From NCBI GenBank assembly GCA_938743325.2, contig OW568875.1, positions 124,001 through 188,000 on the forward strand: a DNA stretch of 64,000 nucleotides, given 5' to 3'. Below are positions 8,568 through 20,225 of the stretch, piece by piece. The notes beneath the pieces are model-generated. The model made no database searches. It saw only the letters and a program-made list of their open reading frames with translations, and had not been told where the DNA came from. The DNA is from Pycnococcus provasolii (lineage: Eukaryota > Chlorophyta > Pseudoscourfieldiophyceae > Pseudoscourfieldiales > Pycnococcaceae). Position 1 is the first letter of the stretch; each line of letters begins with the position of its first letter. A program made the translations under genes and the position numbers.

Positions 8568-11500
8568 TCAAACATAATTGTCTGCTCCACTTATCCTCAC
8601 TTCTCTGTGGTCTTTTTTCTTCTTCTTCTTACCACCTGCAGCAGCAGCGACACCAACAACATTGGTGTCACCAATCACGTCGTGGTCGTAATAAACCACC
8701 TGGTAGCTCTTCACATCAAGGGAAGTGTTCGGACTATCATCCTCCGCAGCCGGTGGGCTCTGTTGTGTGAACCTTAACTTCTCACGCAACTCCTTAGCTT
8801 CTCTTGCTTCTTCTCCGCCGCCTCCTCCTCTATTCATTGTCCTCAGCCTCTGCATCATAGAAGGCCTCTGCGCCATAGTAGCACCACGTCGAATATCTTT
8901 CTCATTCGCGTCATTTTCAATCACCTTAGCACTCTCGGCCATAATATCCTGAACTTTATCCCCAACGCTCAACAACAATAAAATCACGCTAATCTCGCTG
9001 TAGTGCTTGCTCATCAGCTGAAATGTCAGCAAGTCCTCCAAGCCGTCATCGTCCTGCACAGCCTCGAGATCTACGTCGAGCTCAGTCATCTTCAGCTTTG
9101 CACTCCTGCTAATCATCTTCTCGTTGCCTTCCTGCGTGATCATCGACAGACCTTTCTCGGACGACAGGTACGTCGGCACCGCGAAGTAGTGATACACAGT
9201 AGAGAACAACTGCTTGTTGAACACCAACCTCATCACAGTGCTCGTAACTTTAACCAACTCGTAGTACATCTCCAAGACAATGCTGTGGTTGTGTTTCAGC
9301 CTTTCTCTCTGCTCCTGCTTGTCAAGCTCTTCGGTAATAATGGCATACGTGTCCATCAAAATTGCCAACAGAATATTGAGCAGAAGAAAGAAAACCAAAA
9401 CTAGATAGGAGTAGTAGAACACCGGGGCCATGTACGGGTCCACTTTCAGCAGCGGCTCGTAGCCGTACTCACCAGTCATCATCTGGAACAGGATCTGCGT
9501 TGCACTCCAGATGGTCGCCCACTCCGCCAGCGCGGTGCCGAACATCAGCTGGCCCATCACCGCGAAGAATCCAAAAATCAGACAGAACATGAGAGCAAAC
9601 TTTGCAAGCGCTGGTGCCGCTCTCGTGATGGTTCGCACGAGGGTGCCGTACTGCGGGCTCAGATTTAGAAATCTGAATACCGTGAACAAACAAACAAGCA
9701 CGCTCGTGGCATTGAGCTGAGAGTACACGCGCCAGAGAACACCCACATCGTACAGGCCTGGCCTGATCTGGCCCTCGGGTAGAGGCAAGGTGAGATCCAA
9801 CGCAGCCTCGTTGGTGATGATGCGAAGGAACCACAGCTGGGACACCTCCCAAAGCAGCAGGCGCACGATGTCAATCACGTTGCCATAATCAGACAGATAC
9901 TCCTTCCACTTCGTCTCCAGGAAAACTCGACCATGCTCCCAGCGCAACGAAGCCATCTCGAAAAGTTCATTCGAAACGGATGAAACCACAAACAGCAGGA
10001 ATATCATCTCCAATACGGCACGGAACATGTCCAACTCTGTCGTGTACATCTCGATCGGGAACGTGTAGAATTGGATTCCAGTTCTCAGCGTGCCCGAAGC
10101 ACGCACGTCGATTTTGAGCACGACGATACTAAAGAGACGGTACGCCGCGTTGTACACCGTCAAATCAAGCTCAAGGCGGCGCGTTTGCTTGTCAATGAAG
10201 AGATCTCTGCGCAGCTCGTCCAGCGTCGCGAGAGCCTGCTTGCGGTCGAGAGGAAAGGATACGGCGAACGCACCACCCGTGGCAAAGTTCTCGTATCGGT
10301 ACTTCGTGGGATCGTGACTTGGGCCGAACGGCGCCTTTGACGACGTTCCCGGATCCCTGCTGTCGGGGTAGCATTTTGGAGTGAACTTGCTGAAGCGTTT
10401 GGAACCTTCGCAATCGCCGGTGTTCACCCTGACGCGTTTTTGCTTCAGCATAAAGCCACTGAGCTTCTTGTTGTACATTCGAAGGAACCCGCGCTCGCCT
10501 TCGGGGATTCTCTCACCATTGTACCATCGCTCAGCAGGAAAGAACGTCTCGATGAATCCATTCTCGAGCCAGTCGACGGCATCGTCAACCGACCGCATGT
10601 CCTCGAACGTTAGGCCGTCCTTCGTCGAAGCTTCGTTGATGAAGTCTCTCATCGTCGATTCCAGCTCGTTCATTCTAGGAATGCTTCGCTGCAGCTGTAT
10701 GATTACCATGAACAGCACGGTGACCAACAGATACACCACGAGGCCCTTGTACGCAGCCTTGCGATCACATCGATCCTGAAGCTCTTGGCATGCGCGATTT
10801 CTTCGGAGTCCCATTTTCTTCGAATAGCTCAGAAGGTACTTCCCCTTCCCTTTGCCAAACCTTCGATCGAGCTCAAGAATGATGTCATCCTCGTTGTCAT
10901 CGTCGTCGCTGTCGTCGTCTTCTTCTTCGTGATGGTGTTGATGATCCCCACCATCACGATCAACGTCGTGTTCATAAGCAGAGGTGAGACTGGCATCAGC
11001 AGCACCATGAGGTTTTGATTGTGATTGAACAACGCCTTTTGGCTTATGCGCCTTTTTTAGATTCGATTCACCATCCACAGTCTCCAAGTGCACCTTGACA
11101 TTGGATCTGCGAGCTTCCAGCTTCCTCTTCTTCTTAACGTACTCGTGTCTCGCGATGTAGCACCGTATCACATACAAGACCAGCGCCAACCCGAGTATGA
11201 TCGTAAAGAATTGGAAAAAGATGTTCCACGTCGTTGTTTTTGGAGGATCCTTGAAGTACCGCCAGACATACCCGTGATCACCATCGGGTATCGTGCACTG
11301 CTCTGCGGAGAACTCCGTGTCGGTAGAGATTTCATAGTCGGCGGGAAGTTCGCCTCCGTAGAACCCAACGAAGTACTCGACGCCGGGCTTCGGGTCACAC
11401 ACGTACATGGTAAAACTCGAGAGCTCTTCCACGCTTTTGTGGTAATGATTCGTACGCATCGTCGTAAGGCCGGGGGGGCTGCCCTCGCGCAGCATCGCGA

Positions 11501-14500
11501 CCGCAATCGCGCCTGAAAGAATGCGAACCGTTATTGCAAGCCTTAGGTTCGGCGCAGCGCTGCTGTATCCGTCGTATTCGCTTGGCTGCTTCATCTTGAC
11601 ACTGTGCACGCTCCACTGCTCGGCAGAAAGCTGCCCAGGAACTTGATCGGGCAAATTCAACCTCAGCTTAGTTCGACCCGCCGAAACGCGGAAACGAGTC
11701 GGTTCGTCGTTGCACTTAACAGCCACGATGTACGTCGTGTCTGTTTCCACCTTGATCGCGTCAAGGGATGCACGGTACACGCCATTGATGCCAAATGTCA
11801 CCTCGTCGAAGATCCTGGTCACCTGCTTCGCAATCGCCTCTTTGACGGGAGACCCTTCCACCTCTTCATCCTCAATTTCCTCCTCGCCATCTTTCACCTG
11901 CCTCGCCAGCATGACGAACAAACCTCCCGGTCGATCAGTACCATCGGTGGTGTCCTCGACGTCAAAGGCGTAATTATCGTTGGCTCCCTTGGGAATGTAC
12001 AGCGAGAATAGGCGCAGACCTTGTCCCTCACAGCTGTCGTAGGCGAAGTGACCCTCCACTAGTTCGGTCACCGTTTGCTTCTGCATCGTTTTCTCACCGT
12101 GCGTAAACTGCTCCGTGCACGGCGCCAGCTCCGCGCCATTCACGGCCCTACGTTTCCCCATTCCGTCGTCAATCGACGCTCTCACGGCATACTCGGCACA
12201 GTGCTCGCCACCACGAAGGGCGAGATAGTACCTTTCGTTGAAAAAGTGCTCAATGTCGAGCTGGCAAGCGCGAAAGGTGTGTTGACCCTCGGTTGCGTTG
12301 AGCTTGGCGAAGCGGTACGGAGGCACCAGGCGAATCGGCGGCGTGGAGGGCCGTAGCATGTAGAAGAAGTCGCCGCTGTGCAACTCCACGTCGAATGCGA
12401 GGCTGGCGTGGTATACATCCTTATGGAGCATGCCACCAGGGACATAATCGCTCACATCCACGACGTGGTACACCCAATCACCTGGACAGATCTCGCCGTG
12501 CACGCCTGCTCCACCGGGAACGAGCTGTGCTCGAATCAAGAGAGGGAGTATGCGAAAGCTTGTGGCCACGTCGCCGCACTCCACGGACAAATAGTAAGCT
12601 CCCGCATGCATGTCGTGGTAAGAACGAGAGATTGTCCAAATGCCTTCCGGTGCCATGGTGCGCCGAAATTCCGTTTCGCGGTTCACCGGAATCTCGTCTT
12701 CGTACAGCGAGACGCTCAGCGCATTGAGGCGCAATTCATTCTCAAGGCTGGTTACGTCAATTACGAGATTGGTTTTACTTTGCGCCTCCGAGACGTACAG
12801 CACAAAGTCCTGAAAATTTTGGGTTTTTTTTTGGGAAGGGGAGAAAGTTTAGTCAGTCAAAAGGTTTTTGGAAGAAGGAGGGAAAAACAAAACACGTTTT
12901 CCCGCTCCATAATGCGCACCTTTGTCTCACGCGGTGTGCAGCTTGAATATGTGAAGTGGTCGGGAACAAGCGTCGCAATTCCATGCCCACCAACGTTGGC
13001 GGACAATTCGTGTTCAGGCTCCTTGCACTCGTTTCGATGAGGCAATGTGTGGACGTACAATTCGTAGTCCGCGCACTCGCCCATTCCAATCAAGCCGACG
13101 TAATGACGACCTTCCACGACGTCGCAGAGGGACACGTATGTGCTCGCCTCTCTTGCCGTGCGGAAAGGTGGTAAGAGCTTGAGAGGCGGTTCCCCGTGTG
13201 CTGTCTTGTAAGCCACCCGCCCCGAGTGCAATACGATCTCAAATTTGACGTCAAGGTGCATTCCATCCGCATATGCTGCTGCGGCGGCGGCGGCTCGTCG
13301 TTGTGCCATGCTCGCATCGAAGAAGTGGTAAATAAAATCACCAGGGCACACGTAGCCAACCGCATGTGTGCCTTCTTCCACGGAACCCTCTACAATCTCA
13401 GTGAGCAATCTGAACCTTCTTGGCTCATCGCCGCAGCGGATACTTGCGAAATAATTGACGTCTGCTTTGAAGTCCCACGCATTCAGTGTCACAGAATAGT
13501 GCCCATCTGACGTTTCCGTGCTTTTGAATTCTGTCACGCGATTGCCTGGAATTTCACCCTTGTAGATGAACAGGTTGAGTGCAGACTGCGCAAACCCATT
13601 GCCGAGATCCTCCACCTCAAAAACGACGTTGCAGTCACGCCGCTTCGAATTAGCTGGGAGCATGAAGTCTACCCACTCATGCGGCTTGCAGCTCCCTCTC
13701 ATGAAGTGGTTCACCTCGATTTCCTCCACATTGCCATAGGATTTCTTGCCGCTCGTGCTGTCACCGGCAGTTACCTCGTTGCTGCCTCCTCCGAGTTGTC
13801 GTCGACGATGCAACTCACCCTCGCACTCGCTCAGATCGGCGACGGGTCCTGCGACCATGGACAACTGAAATGCCGCAAAGTGACTCCCTCCCACCACGCC
13901 AAGATATTCCGTGTGGCCAGGCAATACGCATGCCGAAACTGGCATCGGGCTGCCCTCGTAGGCACCGCCGGCGCGATGCTCTTTCACATCGGTGGCTTGG
14001 TACGGAGGAATCATTTTCAGTGGTGGGTTGTCCACCGTGGTGCGCAACATGACATCGCCGCTGAAGAGCTTCACCTGAAAGGTGACTCGATACGGAACGG
14101 TTGACGATGCAGGTACCGTGTAATGGTAGTGCCCCCAATCTCTGGGACCCACCTCGCCGTTGACGACATCGCCTTTTTCGAGAATGGAGTGGCTCAGCTC
14201 GGCCAAGACGCGAAACTGCACCGGTACCTTGCCCGTGCATCTCACCGAGAGAAAGTACTTCGCCGCCTTCAAATCGTGCTCACTCACGACAATGCCCCAG
14301 ATGCCATCAGCCGCGAATTCCGTCTTTATTTCCGTTTCACGGTCGGTGGGAAGTTCGTTTTTGAACAGATAAATGCCGAGAGCTTCGGGGCGAACGACTC
14401 TTGCAAGGTTTTCCACCTGAAAAATCAAGTTTGCTGCTGCATCGTCCTCGCTCACCGTCAGCATAAAGTCCTTGTACTCGCCGGGCGTGCACGAGTGGTA

Positions 14501-16351
14501 CTCGAAATGGTGCGTTCGCATTTCCGTGCACTGGATGTCGCAGTCCGCCTTGCATAGATGCTTCACTTCCGTGCACGTGGTCTGCGGCGGCGCGACGTCG
14601 GCGAACAGCTCGTACTCCGCGCACTGCTCTCCGCCGCTCAGGCCGATGTAGTGCCGACCTGGCTCGGCGTGACATACTTGCGCCGTGTGATTTTTGTACC
14701 CGTCCGTAGATACCGCACGCTGATAGGGTGGGGAAAGCTTCAAGGGGGGGTGCACGTGCCGTGTGAGATAATACAGGTCTCCCGTCGCGACCACGAGGTT
14801 GAAGGTGACGTCAACGGCGGCAACTGTGGAGGCAAGTGTGGAGGCAAGTGTGGCGGCGCCGCCTCCGCCGCCGGCTCGGCGGAAGTAGTATTCGGGTGTT
14901 GTATTTGGGACTGTTGTTGTTGATGATGATGTGGATGTTTCTGATGAGGAGGAGTCAATGATGATTGCCGTTTCCGTTTCAGGCCCGATTTGCATGTAGT
15001 GGAACACAAATTGGCCTGGGCACACAAATCCTGAAACACGACCACCTGGCGTCACCTTGCTGTGAATGAAGTACGGAACGAGCCGAAAGCTTTTGTCCTG
15101 CATCGACGTGTACACGCTCACGACGTAGTTTCCCGTCACAAGGTCCCACTTGTTGATCGTGACGCTGTACTCGCCATCGACGCTGTACTCGCTCTTGTGC
15201 TCCGTGTGCCGGTCGACGGGCACGCTGCCTTCTATGTACAGGTAGAGCCCGAATGCTTGCGGGTCAATCGGGCCTGAGGAGAGGTCTTCGAGGTAGATGA
15301 CCATGTTGTCGTCCTTTTCGCTTTCGGAAACGTGCACGCGAAAGTCGGTGTACGCGAGAGGAACGCCCTTCTCGTATCGGAAGTGGTTGTGCTCCAACGT
15401 GGGTAGGTGATGTAGATGATGGGAGTCTGGTGACGTGGAGTTGCTGCTGCCGCTGAAGCACTTGGAATTCGCGAGACTGGTGGTAGGGTACGTCAGGGTT
15501 ATGGTGTACGGCACGCAACCGGCGGACGTCTTGAGCGCGACGTAGTACGAGTGTCCTGCGACGGTCCAGCACACGTCGACAACGCCCTCCTCGCCTGGCG
15601 CAATGCTTTCGTAAGGTGGCCTAAGTCTTAGCGGTGCTGTGTCCGCGTGCTGCATGACCATCAAGGCTGCGTTGGCCCCTTTCTTGCTTGCTTTCACCAC
15701 CACTTGCGCGAGCGCTTCGCCACCGGCTGGCGCCTCGAACTTGTGGTAGACGAGCTGCTGCTCGCACGCCTCACCGTCGCGCTCCTCGTACTCCACAAGC
15801 GGCGCGATGACACCTCGCGCGAGAACACGGAACGTCGTTGGTTCCGGGCCGCAGCGCACGGAAACGTAGTACGTTTTCAACTTGACGTCGTAGTAGCTGA
15901 TTTCGAGCGTGTAGAGTCTATTTTTTGCCGAGGAGGCTACCATACCGGACTTCCGGTCTGGCGCAATCGCTCCGACGAACATGTGAACGGACAGTGCGTT
16001 TGTTTTGTACCCTTCCAGCTCAGGTTTTAAGTCTTCGACTTCGAACAGCCAGTTGTTGTTGAGCATGTTAGGGCTGTTCACGTCGAAGGCGAAGTCGAGC
16101 CATGAAAAAGGGAGGCACGTAATGTCGCCGGTCCACTCGTTGGGCATGATTGCGAGCACCTGATTGGGCCCACCTGCTGCATGTGCACCCACCACAGGGC
16201 CTAAGGTCCCTGTGCCGGCTCCGAAGAGTCCTGGTAGGTGGTTAAGAGGCGGCGCCAGAAGGACATAGAGCAGCAGATACATGAGCACATACATATGGCT
16301 TCGAGGCATCATGCCACTGTCACTACCACGAGCCTGAGAAGGCGGCGCCAT
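8568..16351 (-). CDS. polycystin-type cation channel with six-fold repeated ectodomain (two exons)
   Basis: Two long frames join through one intron (12919 down to 12810), giving 2557 residues from the ATG at 16351; a second ATG at 16312 is also possible. A hydrophobic signal segment (MYVLMYLLLYVLLAPP) leads into about six modules of ~250-300 residues. Each has a SC.P....DF.L start, a YYxSVRCG..P..FRVL strand, a CPGDW.YH segment, a PPLKL.PPY segment and a GGE.CA.YEL end. A first membrane helix lies near residue 1667. Then come a cytoplasmic basic/acidic stretch and the polycystin core: S1 near 1830, a large extracellular loop, and S2-S6 ending YLVLVFFLLLNILLAILMDT near 2274. The core matches the PKD channel family (ciliary, calcium-permeable). 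The module is unfamiliar; it recalls beta-sandwich pre-peptidase domains only loosely. The spliced junction restores a full module (CTPRETK then DFVLYVSE), strong support for the intron. Confidence 0.88.
12810..12919 (-). other. 110 bp phase-0 intron of the polycystin-type gene
   Basis: On the minus strand exon 1 ends at AAG before GTGCGC, and exon 2 begins GACTTTGTG after a T-rich tract and TTTTCAG. Removing 110 bases joins Lys to Asp in frame and rebuilds the repeat motif seen in other modules (GEYKDFMLTVSE; HEWVDFMLPANS). Confidence 0.88.
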
Positions 16352-17128
16352 GCTGCCCCTGCAAGTGCAAGACCCCCACTCGGGACAACGAACGGGGGCA
16401 CACACTGGGATTCTCAAACCCGTCGCAACAAGACAAGCGAAGCACGCACGAAGGGAAGAAAAAGAACAGGCGACTTCGAAAGCTTTCGAAACCAAAGGGG
16501 CCCAAAAGGAAGTTTACACGTGTGATTGGAGAGGGGAGGCCCTTTGCATTGGTGCCCAACCAAGGGGAAATACACTGGGGAGGCAACTCCCCGGATCCCC
16601 GACCAACGCCACTGGAGGGTGAAAAGGTATCCCCGTTCCACATGTTGGTGAGTGGCCCTTTGGCCCCGTTCTGTTCCGCGCTATGTTTGGGCAAGGGGAA
16701 ATAACCTGCTCTACAGAACCAAAAGAAACTACTCACCAACATGTAGAACCCCGAAATCGGCGGAGTTGCCTCCCCATCTCATTTCCCCTTGGCCCAACTA
16801 CCGACCACCTCTACACACCGACCAAACAAACCAGTGGCGGACCCGGGCGGACCGATTCCCGACCTAACTACGATAGATTAAGGTGGTCCACCTAGGGCGT
16901 CGCGTCCAGCTCGCGGCCGAACGTTGTTTTTCTCAGTTGTGATTCAACTGGTATTTTTTAAAGATTTGTCGGATGAATTGGCACCAAAAGTACCGATCAT
17001 CTGTCGTTTTCCCATCGTCGTTCTGCACAGGTTCCCCCCCTGTCTGCCTGTGTCTCGGCGTTTTCTCCGGACATTCCTTCCTAGCTCACTGCACCTAAGT
17101 ACTACGTATTAGATTGGCTACCAGCCGC
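16352..17128. other. intergenic region with fold-back repeat
   Basis: This lies upstream of both the polycystin-type gene (minus) and the acid phosphatase gene (plus), so it should hold both promoters. Besides the fold-back at 16552-16797 I see no gene. Confidence 0.5.
16552..16797. repeat. small fold-back (inverted) repeat
   Basis: Two pairs of inverted segments nest in order. CCAAGGGGAAATACACTGGG with GGAGGCAACTCC at about 16559-16596 faces its near reverse complement at about 16759-16793. CATGTTGGTGAGTGGCC at 16641 faces the complement of ACTCACCAACATG at 16731. Matching is imperfect and the left arm carries an insertion between the pairs. It could be a MITE or fold-back relic; no target duplication was found. 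Confidence 0.6.
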
Positions 17129-18775
17129 ATGTTCATGTTCATGTTCATGTGCCCACGAGGAGCTCGTGCTCCTAGGAGGCTGTGTGTGTGTGTGTTCTCG
17201 CATTATTGTTGGGAGATGTGTGGTGTGGTGTGGTGTGGTGTGGTGGTCGCCCTGTGGAGTCTCTGCGTCCTCTGTGTCTCGGCGCACGAGGGCACGCAGC
17301 CCGCGGCCGTGAGGCTCGCGCTCGGCGACACGCGCGACGCCGTGACGGTGACGTGGGCCACGGCGGAGCCGACGCGAGAGAGCGTCGTGCGCTGGGGCCC
17401 GTTCGGGACGGGCGCGGCAAGGGGGGGCGGGCCGCTCCCCGACGTCGCGCGCGGGGCGCAGCGCAACTTCACGGATGGCGGCGCGGAGAAGAGGTCGCAC
17501 ATGATACACACCGTACGACTCGCCCGTCTCGTGGCCGGGCGGAGGTACTCGTACGTCGCGGGCGACCCGAGCGGCGGGTGGAGCGACGTATTCTCCTTCG
17601 TCGCGCCGCGGAGCGACGAGCAGATCTCCAAGGACGCGCTGCGCATCATCGCGTATTGCGACATGGGCGACACCAACTCCCTCACCCTTGCCGACGTCCA
17701 GGAAGAGGTGCGCCAGAAGAACTACGACATGCTTATCCACTGCGGTGACTTTGCGTACGACCTCGACACGGACAACGGGCGCGTCGGCGACGCGTGGATG
17801 CGCTCTATCGAGCCCGTTTCCGCCTACCTCCCGTACATGGTGAGCCCAGGAAACCACGAGGAGAGCTACAACTTCTCGCACTTCAAGGCGCGCTTCGACA
17901 TGCCGGGCGAGCAGGCACGCGCAACGGACAACCACTACTACTCCTTCGACATGGGCCCCGCGCACATCGTGGCGTACAACACCGAGGCGTTCTTCTGGCC
18001 ACAGCACTTCGACGTCGAGTACATGCGCCGCATGTACAAGTGGCTCGAGGAGGACCTCGCGCGCGCCAACGCGAACCGCCAAGCGGTGCCGTGGATCATA
18101 GTCCACGGTCACCGCCCGATGTACTGCGTCGTGTCGGACCATGTGACGGGGCACTGCGACGGTGAGCAGGAGGCGTCGCGCCGCGGCATACCGTCCGAGT
18201 GCGACGTGGACGATGCGCACCTCTGCTCGGCAGTGGCGTCGGGGGCGAACAGCGCGACCTTTCCTGTGGAGGACCTCTTCTTCAAGTACGGCGTGGACCT
18301 CGCCTTCTACGGCCACGTCCACGACTACGAGCGCTATTGGCCGGTCTACAACGAGACGGTTATGAATGGGACGCACACCGAGCTCGGGTTGTACTACGAG
18401 CCCAAGGCGACGGTGCACGTGACGACGGGCTCCGGCGGGAACCCGGAGATGATCTACGGGCCGAAGTTCTGGAAGCCCCCGCCGCGCGGCCTGTGCACAC
18501 GTGACTCGCCGTGGTGCGCGTTCCAGAGCGGGTACTTCCCGCGGGACGGGCAGATGGCCGACTTTACCTACAGCCGCCTCACTGTGCACAACGCCACGCA
18601 CCTCGACTGGGAGCAGTGGAGCTCCATCGACCACGCCGTTATCGATCGGTTCACCGTCGTGCAGCCGCACCACGGGCCGTTCCCGGGTGCGGGCGACGTG
18701 GCGAAAGAGCGCCTGAGACTGAGACTAAGACGGTTGGGTCCGTCAGATGTCAGCAACCTTAAAACGGACGTCTGA
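17129..18775 (+). CDS. purple acid phosphatase, secreted metallophosphoesterase
   Basis: The product is 548 residues from the ATG at 17129; an ATG at 17216 would give a cleaner signal peptide (MCGVVWCGVVVALWSLCVLC). A fibronectin-like N-terminal domain (DAVTVTWATAEP, SYVAGDPSGGWSDVFSF) precedes the metallophosphoesterase domain. All metal-ligand blocks are visible: CDMGD near residue 177, GDFAYD near 206, GNHE near 240, HGHRPMYC near 325 and GHVHDYER near 394. The enzyme would hydrolyse phosphate esters at acid pH outside the cell or in vacuoles, typical of phosphate scavenging. Base composition stands out: third positions are nearly all G or C, far more so than in neighbouring genes, which also creates a 523-codon antisense shadow frame. 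This could reflect high expression or transfer. Confidence 0.93.
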   Translation: MFMFMFMCPRGARAPRRLCVCVFSHYCWEMCGVVWCGVVVALWSLCVLCVSAHEGTQPAAVRLALGDTRDAVTVTWATAEPTRESVVRWGPFGTGAARGGGPLPDVARGAQRNFTDGGAEKRSHMIHTVRLARLVAGRRYSYVAGDPSGGWSDVFSFVAPRSDEQISKDALRIIAYCDMGDTNSLTLADVQEEVRQKNYDMLIHCGDFAYDLDTDNGRVGDAWMRSIEPVSAYLPYMVSPGNHEESYNFSHFKARFDMPGEQARATDNHYYSFDMGPAHIVAYNTEAFFWPQHFDVEYMRRMYKWLEEDLARANANRQAVPWIIVHGHRPMYCVVSDHVTGHCDGEQEASRRGIPSECDVDDAHLCSAVASGANSATFPVEDLFFKYGVDLAFYGHVHDYERYWPVYNETVMNGTHTELGLYYEPKATVHVTTGSGGNPEMIYGPKFWKPPPRGLCTRDSPWCAFQSGYFPRDGQMADFTYSRLTVHNATHLDWEQWSSIDHAVIDRFTVVQPHHGPFPGAGDVAKERLRLRLRRLGPSDVSNLKTDV

Positions 18776-18858
18776 AATCTGAGATCCTTCATTCAGTAAC
18801 GAAGTGTACTTTACTTACTTTACTCTGTCCAGCGGTTGTCCATTCACACCATTCACTT

Positions 18859-19134
18859 TCACCATTCAGCCCATCCACCGGTGCCATTCACTTGGCGTTT
18901 TTGTACATTGCGCAGGTGATTTCGAAGGTTGTATAACTCTATCAGGGCGCTTTCGTTGGCGTAGTGAGGTCTCCGGTTGCCCCAGTCGATGTAGGTTATC
19001 GCCGCCTCCAACTCCGACTTCATCCTGATAAGCTTGCCACCCTCGTCCTCTCCGACGACGAGTGAATGGCAGGCGGGCGACTCATCTCCACGCTGTACAC
19101 GAGAGCATACCACGTCCTCACGGAGGCGGCGCAT
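18859..19134 (-). CDS. unrecognised short frame beside the duplication breakpoint
   Basis: A 91-residue frame starts at an ATG at 19134 (open back to about 19173). Its composition is protein-like, with segments KLIRMKSELEAAITYIDWGN and ESALIELYNLRNHLRNVQ that would form helices. A possible splice acceptor (GGTATAG) lies upstream, so it might be the last exon of a gene cut by the rearrangement at 19222. No family is recognised. It may equally be chance. Confidence 0.25.
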   Translation of the reverse strand: MRRLREDVVCSRVQRGDESPACHSLVVGEDEGGKLIRMKSELEAAITYIDWGNRRPHYANESALIELYNLRNHLRNVQKRQVNGTGGWAEW

Positions 19135-19221
19135 GCTGTCGCGGTAAGGAAGGGAATTCCTATACCGGGAATGTGTTGGTTATTACAGGAGAACAAAAGA
19201 GAAGAAAAGAAGGGAGAAAGA

Positions 19222-19402
19222 ACATGAGGACGTCGTCCGCTAAAGGCTTTCCTTTGATGATGACTTTCTGGCGGTCGACGGGTACGCCGGTGAGTGTGAA
19301 GAGCTGCGCTTTGAAGACTTGAGACGGCTGGGAGAGGTCGACTTCGATGTCCTTGTAAAGAGTTTTGTTGTGCTTGACGTGGACTTGGATTGTGGACGCC
19401 AT
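19222..19402 (-). pseudogene. truncated copy of USP14 (ubiquitin-like domain only)
   Basis: The ATG at 19402 opens a frame matching the first ~60 codons of the intact gene at 28720, up to LADDVLM, then runs into unrelated sequence and a stop. One short block differs (DIEVDL here, DISINL in the intact gene). The catalytic domain is absent. It keeps most of the upstream region of the intact gene, though part of that has diverged. If expressed it could make a free ubiquitin-like peptide, but decay by truncation is simpler. Confidence 0.9.
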
Positions 19403-20110
19403 GGTTGTGGTTGGCTGCTTGTGGTTGGTTTGTGGTGTGGAAATGATTCGAGAGGGTGGGAGAGGCGGGAACGAAGGGGGAGGTCAAAAACCTACGAAGG
19501 GACGGATGGTTTGCGGACAGTGAGTCATGGCAACCATTGCGTGCTTATTGTCTTGTGTACATCGCCTTGTCCATTTCATCGTTCGATAACCTTGATGCGA
19601 TCTTGAGGTGTAAGTCGAAATTTCGAGCATCATCCCATACCTCTACAACATGCACGATCTCACCGTTCCACCTTTTCTATGCAGCCCCAGTTCGATCCGT
19701 ATGTACTCTTTTCGCGATCTGATGATATTTTCGAATCTCGCAAACACATTCTAACTTTATTGTATTCTTCTCAGTGGGAGGTGACAGACACGTTCTTGAA
19801 ACCATCCGAATTGGCCTTGCAATTACAAAGGCATTCCTCAATTCAGAGTCGCTGTACGTAATCATTTCGCTGATTTCTCGACTTCAAAAAAAAATACCAT
19901 CTCATCGTCCAAATTCCTCTTCCGCAGTTAGCTCAGTTGGCAGAGTATGTCTTATACCTTCATCACATATATACATTACCCAGAACATGATATCTCACTC
20001 TCTCACCAATATAGGCGCAAGACTGAAGCTTTCAGTTCTTTTTTTTTTTTGAAAACGTCGATTGTTTTTGTACGTACGTTGATTCGGGTGCCCTAACCCT
20101 AACTGATGCA

Positions 20111-20225
20111 TATAGATGGACAAATACTGGTATGCGCGAAAACGGTACCGTATATCCCGGTATATACCAATACCGCGGTATATCTGGTATGTACCGCATA
20201 ATATATCGGTACACGTCCATCTATA
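20111..20225. mobile_element. 115 bp MITE with 8 bp target-site duplication, hAT-like
   Basis: The element begins TATAGATGGAC and ends GTCCATCTATA, perfect 11 bp terminal inverted repeats. It is flanked on both sides by the direct octamer CTGATGCA (20103-20110 and 20226-20233). Its inside is rich in GGTATA/TACC palindromes and has no coding capacity. Eight-base duplications are the hallmark of hAT (also P) elements, so it is probably a nonautonomous hAT relative. A TTAGGG-type unit lies immediately upstream. The same insertion is present in the right arm, so it predates the duplication. Confidence 0.85.

Noticed and set aside
17102-18673. 523-codon open frame antisense to the acid phosphatase gene
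   Set aside because: It is the mirror of a GC3-biased gene; composition (Val, Arg, His) is not protein-like, and all family motifs lie on the plus strand.
19920-19990. tRNA-like D-arm sequence (TTAGCTCAGTTGGCAGAG), mirrored at about 28195-28215
   Set aside because: No T-arm/B box (GGTTCGANNCC) or acceptor pairing follows within tRNA distance; at most a tRNA-derived fragment.
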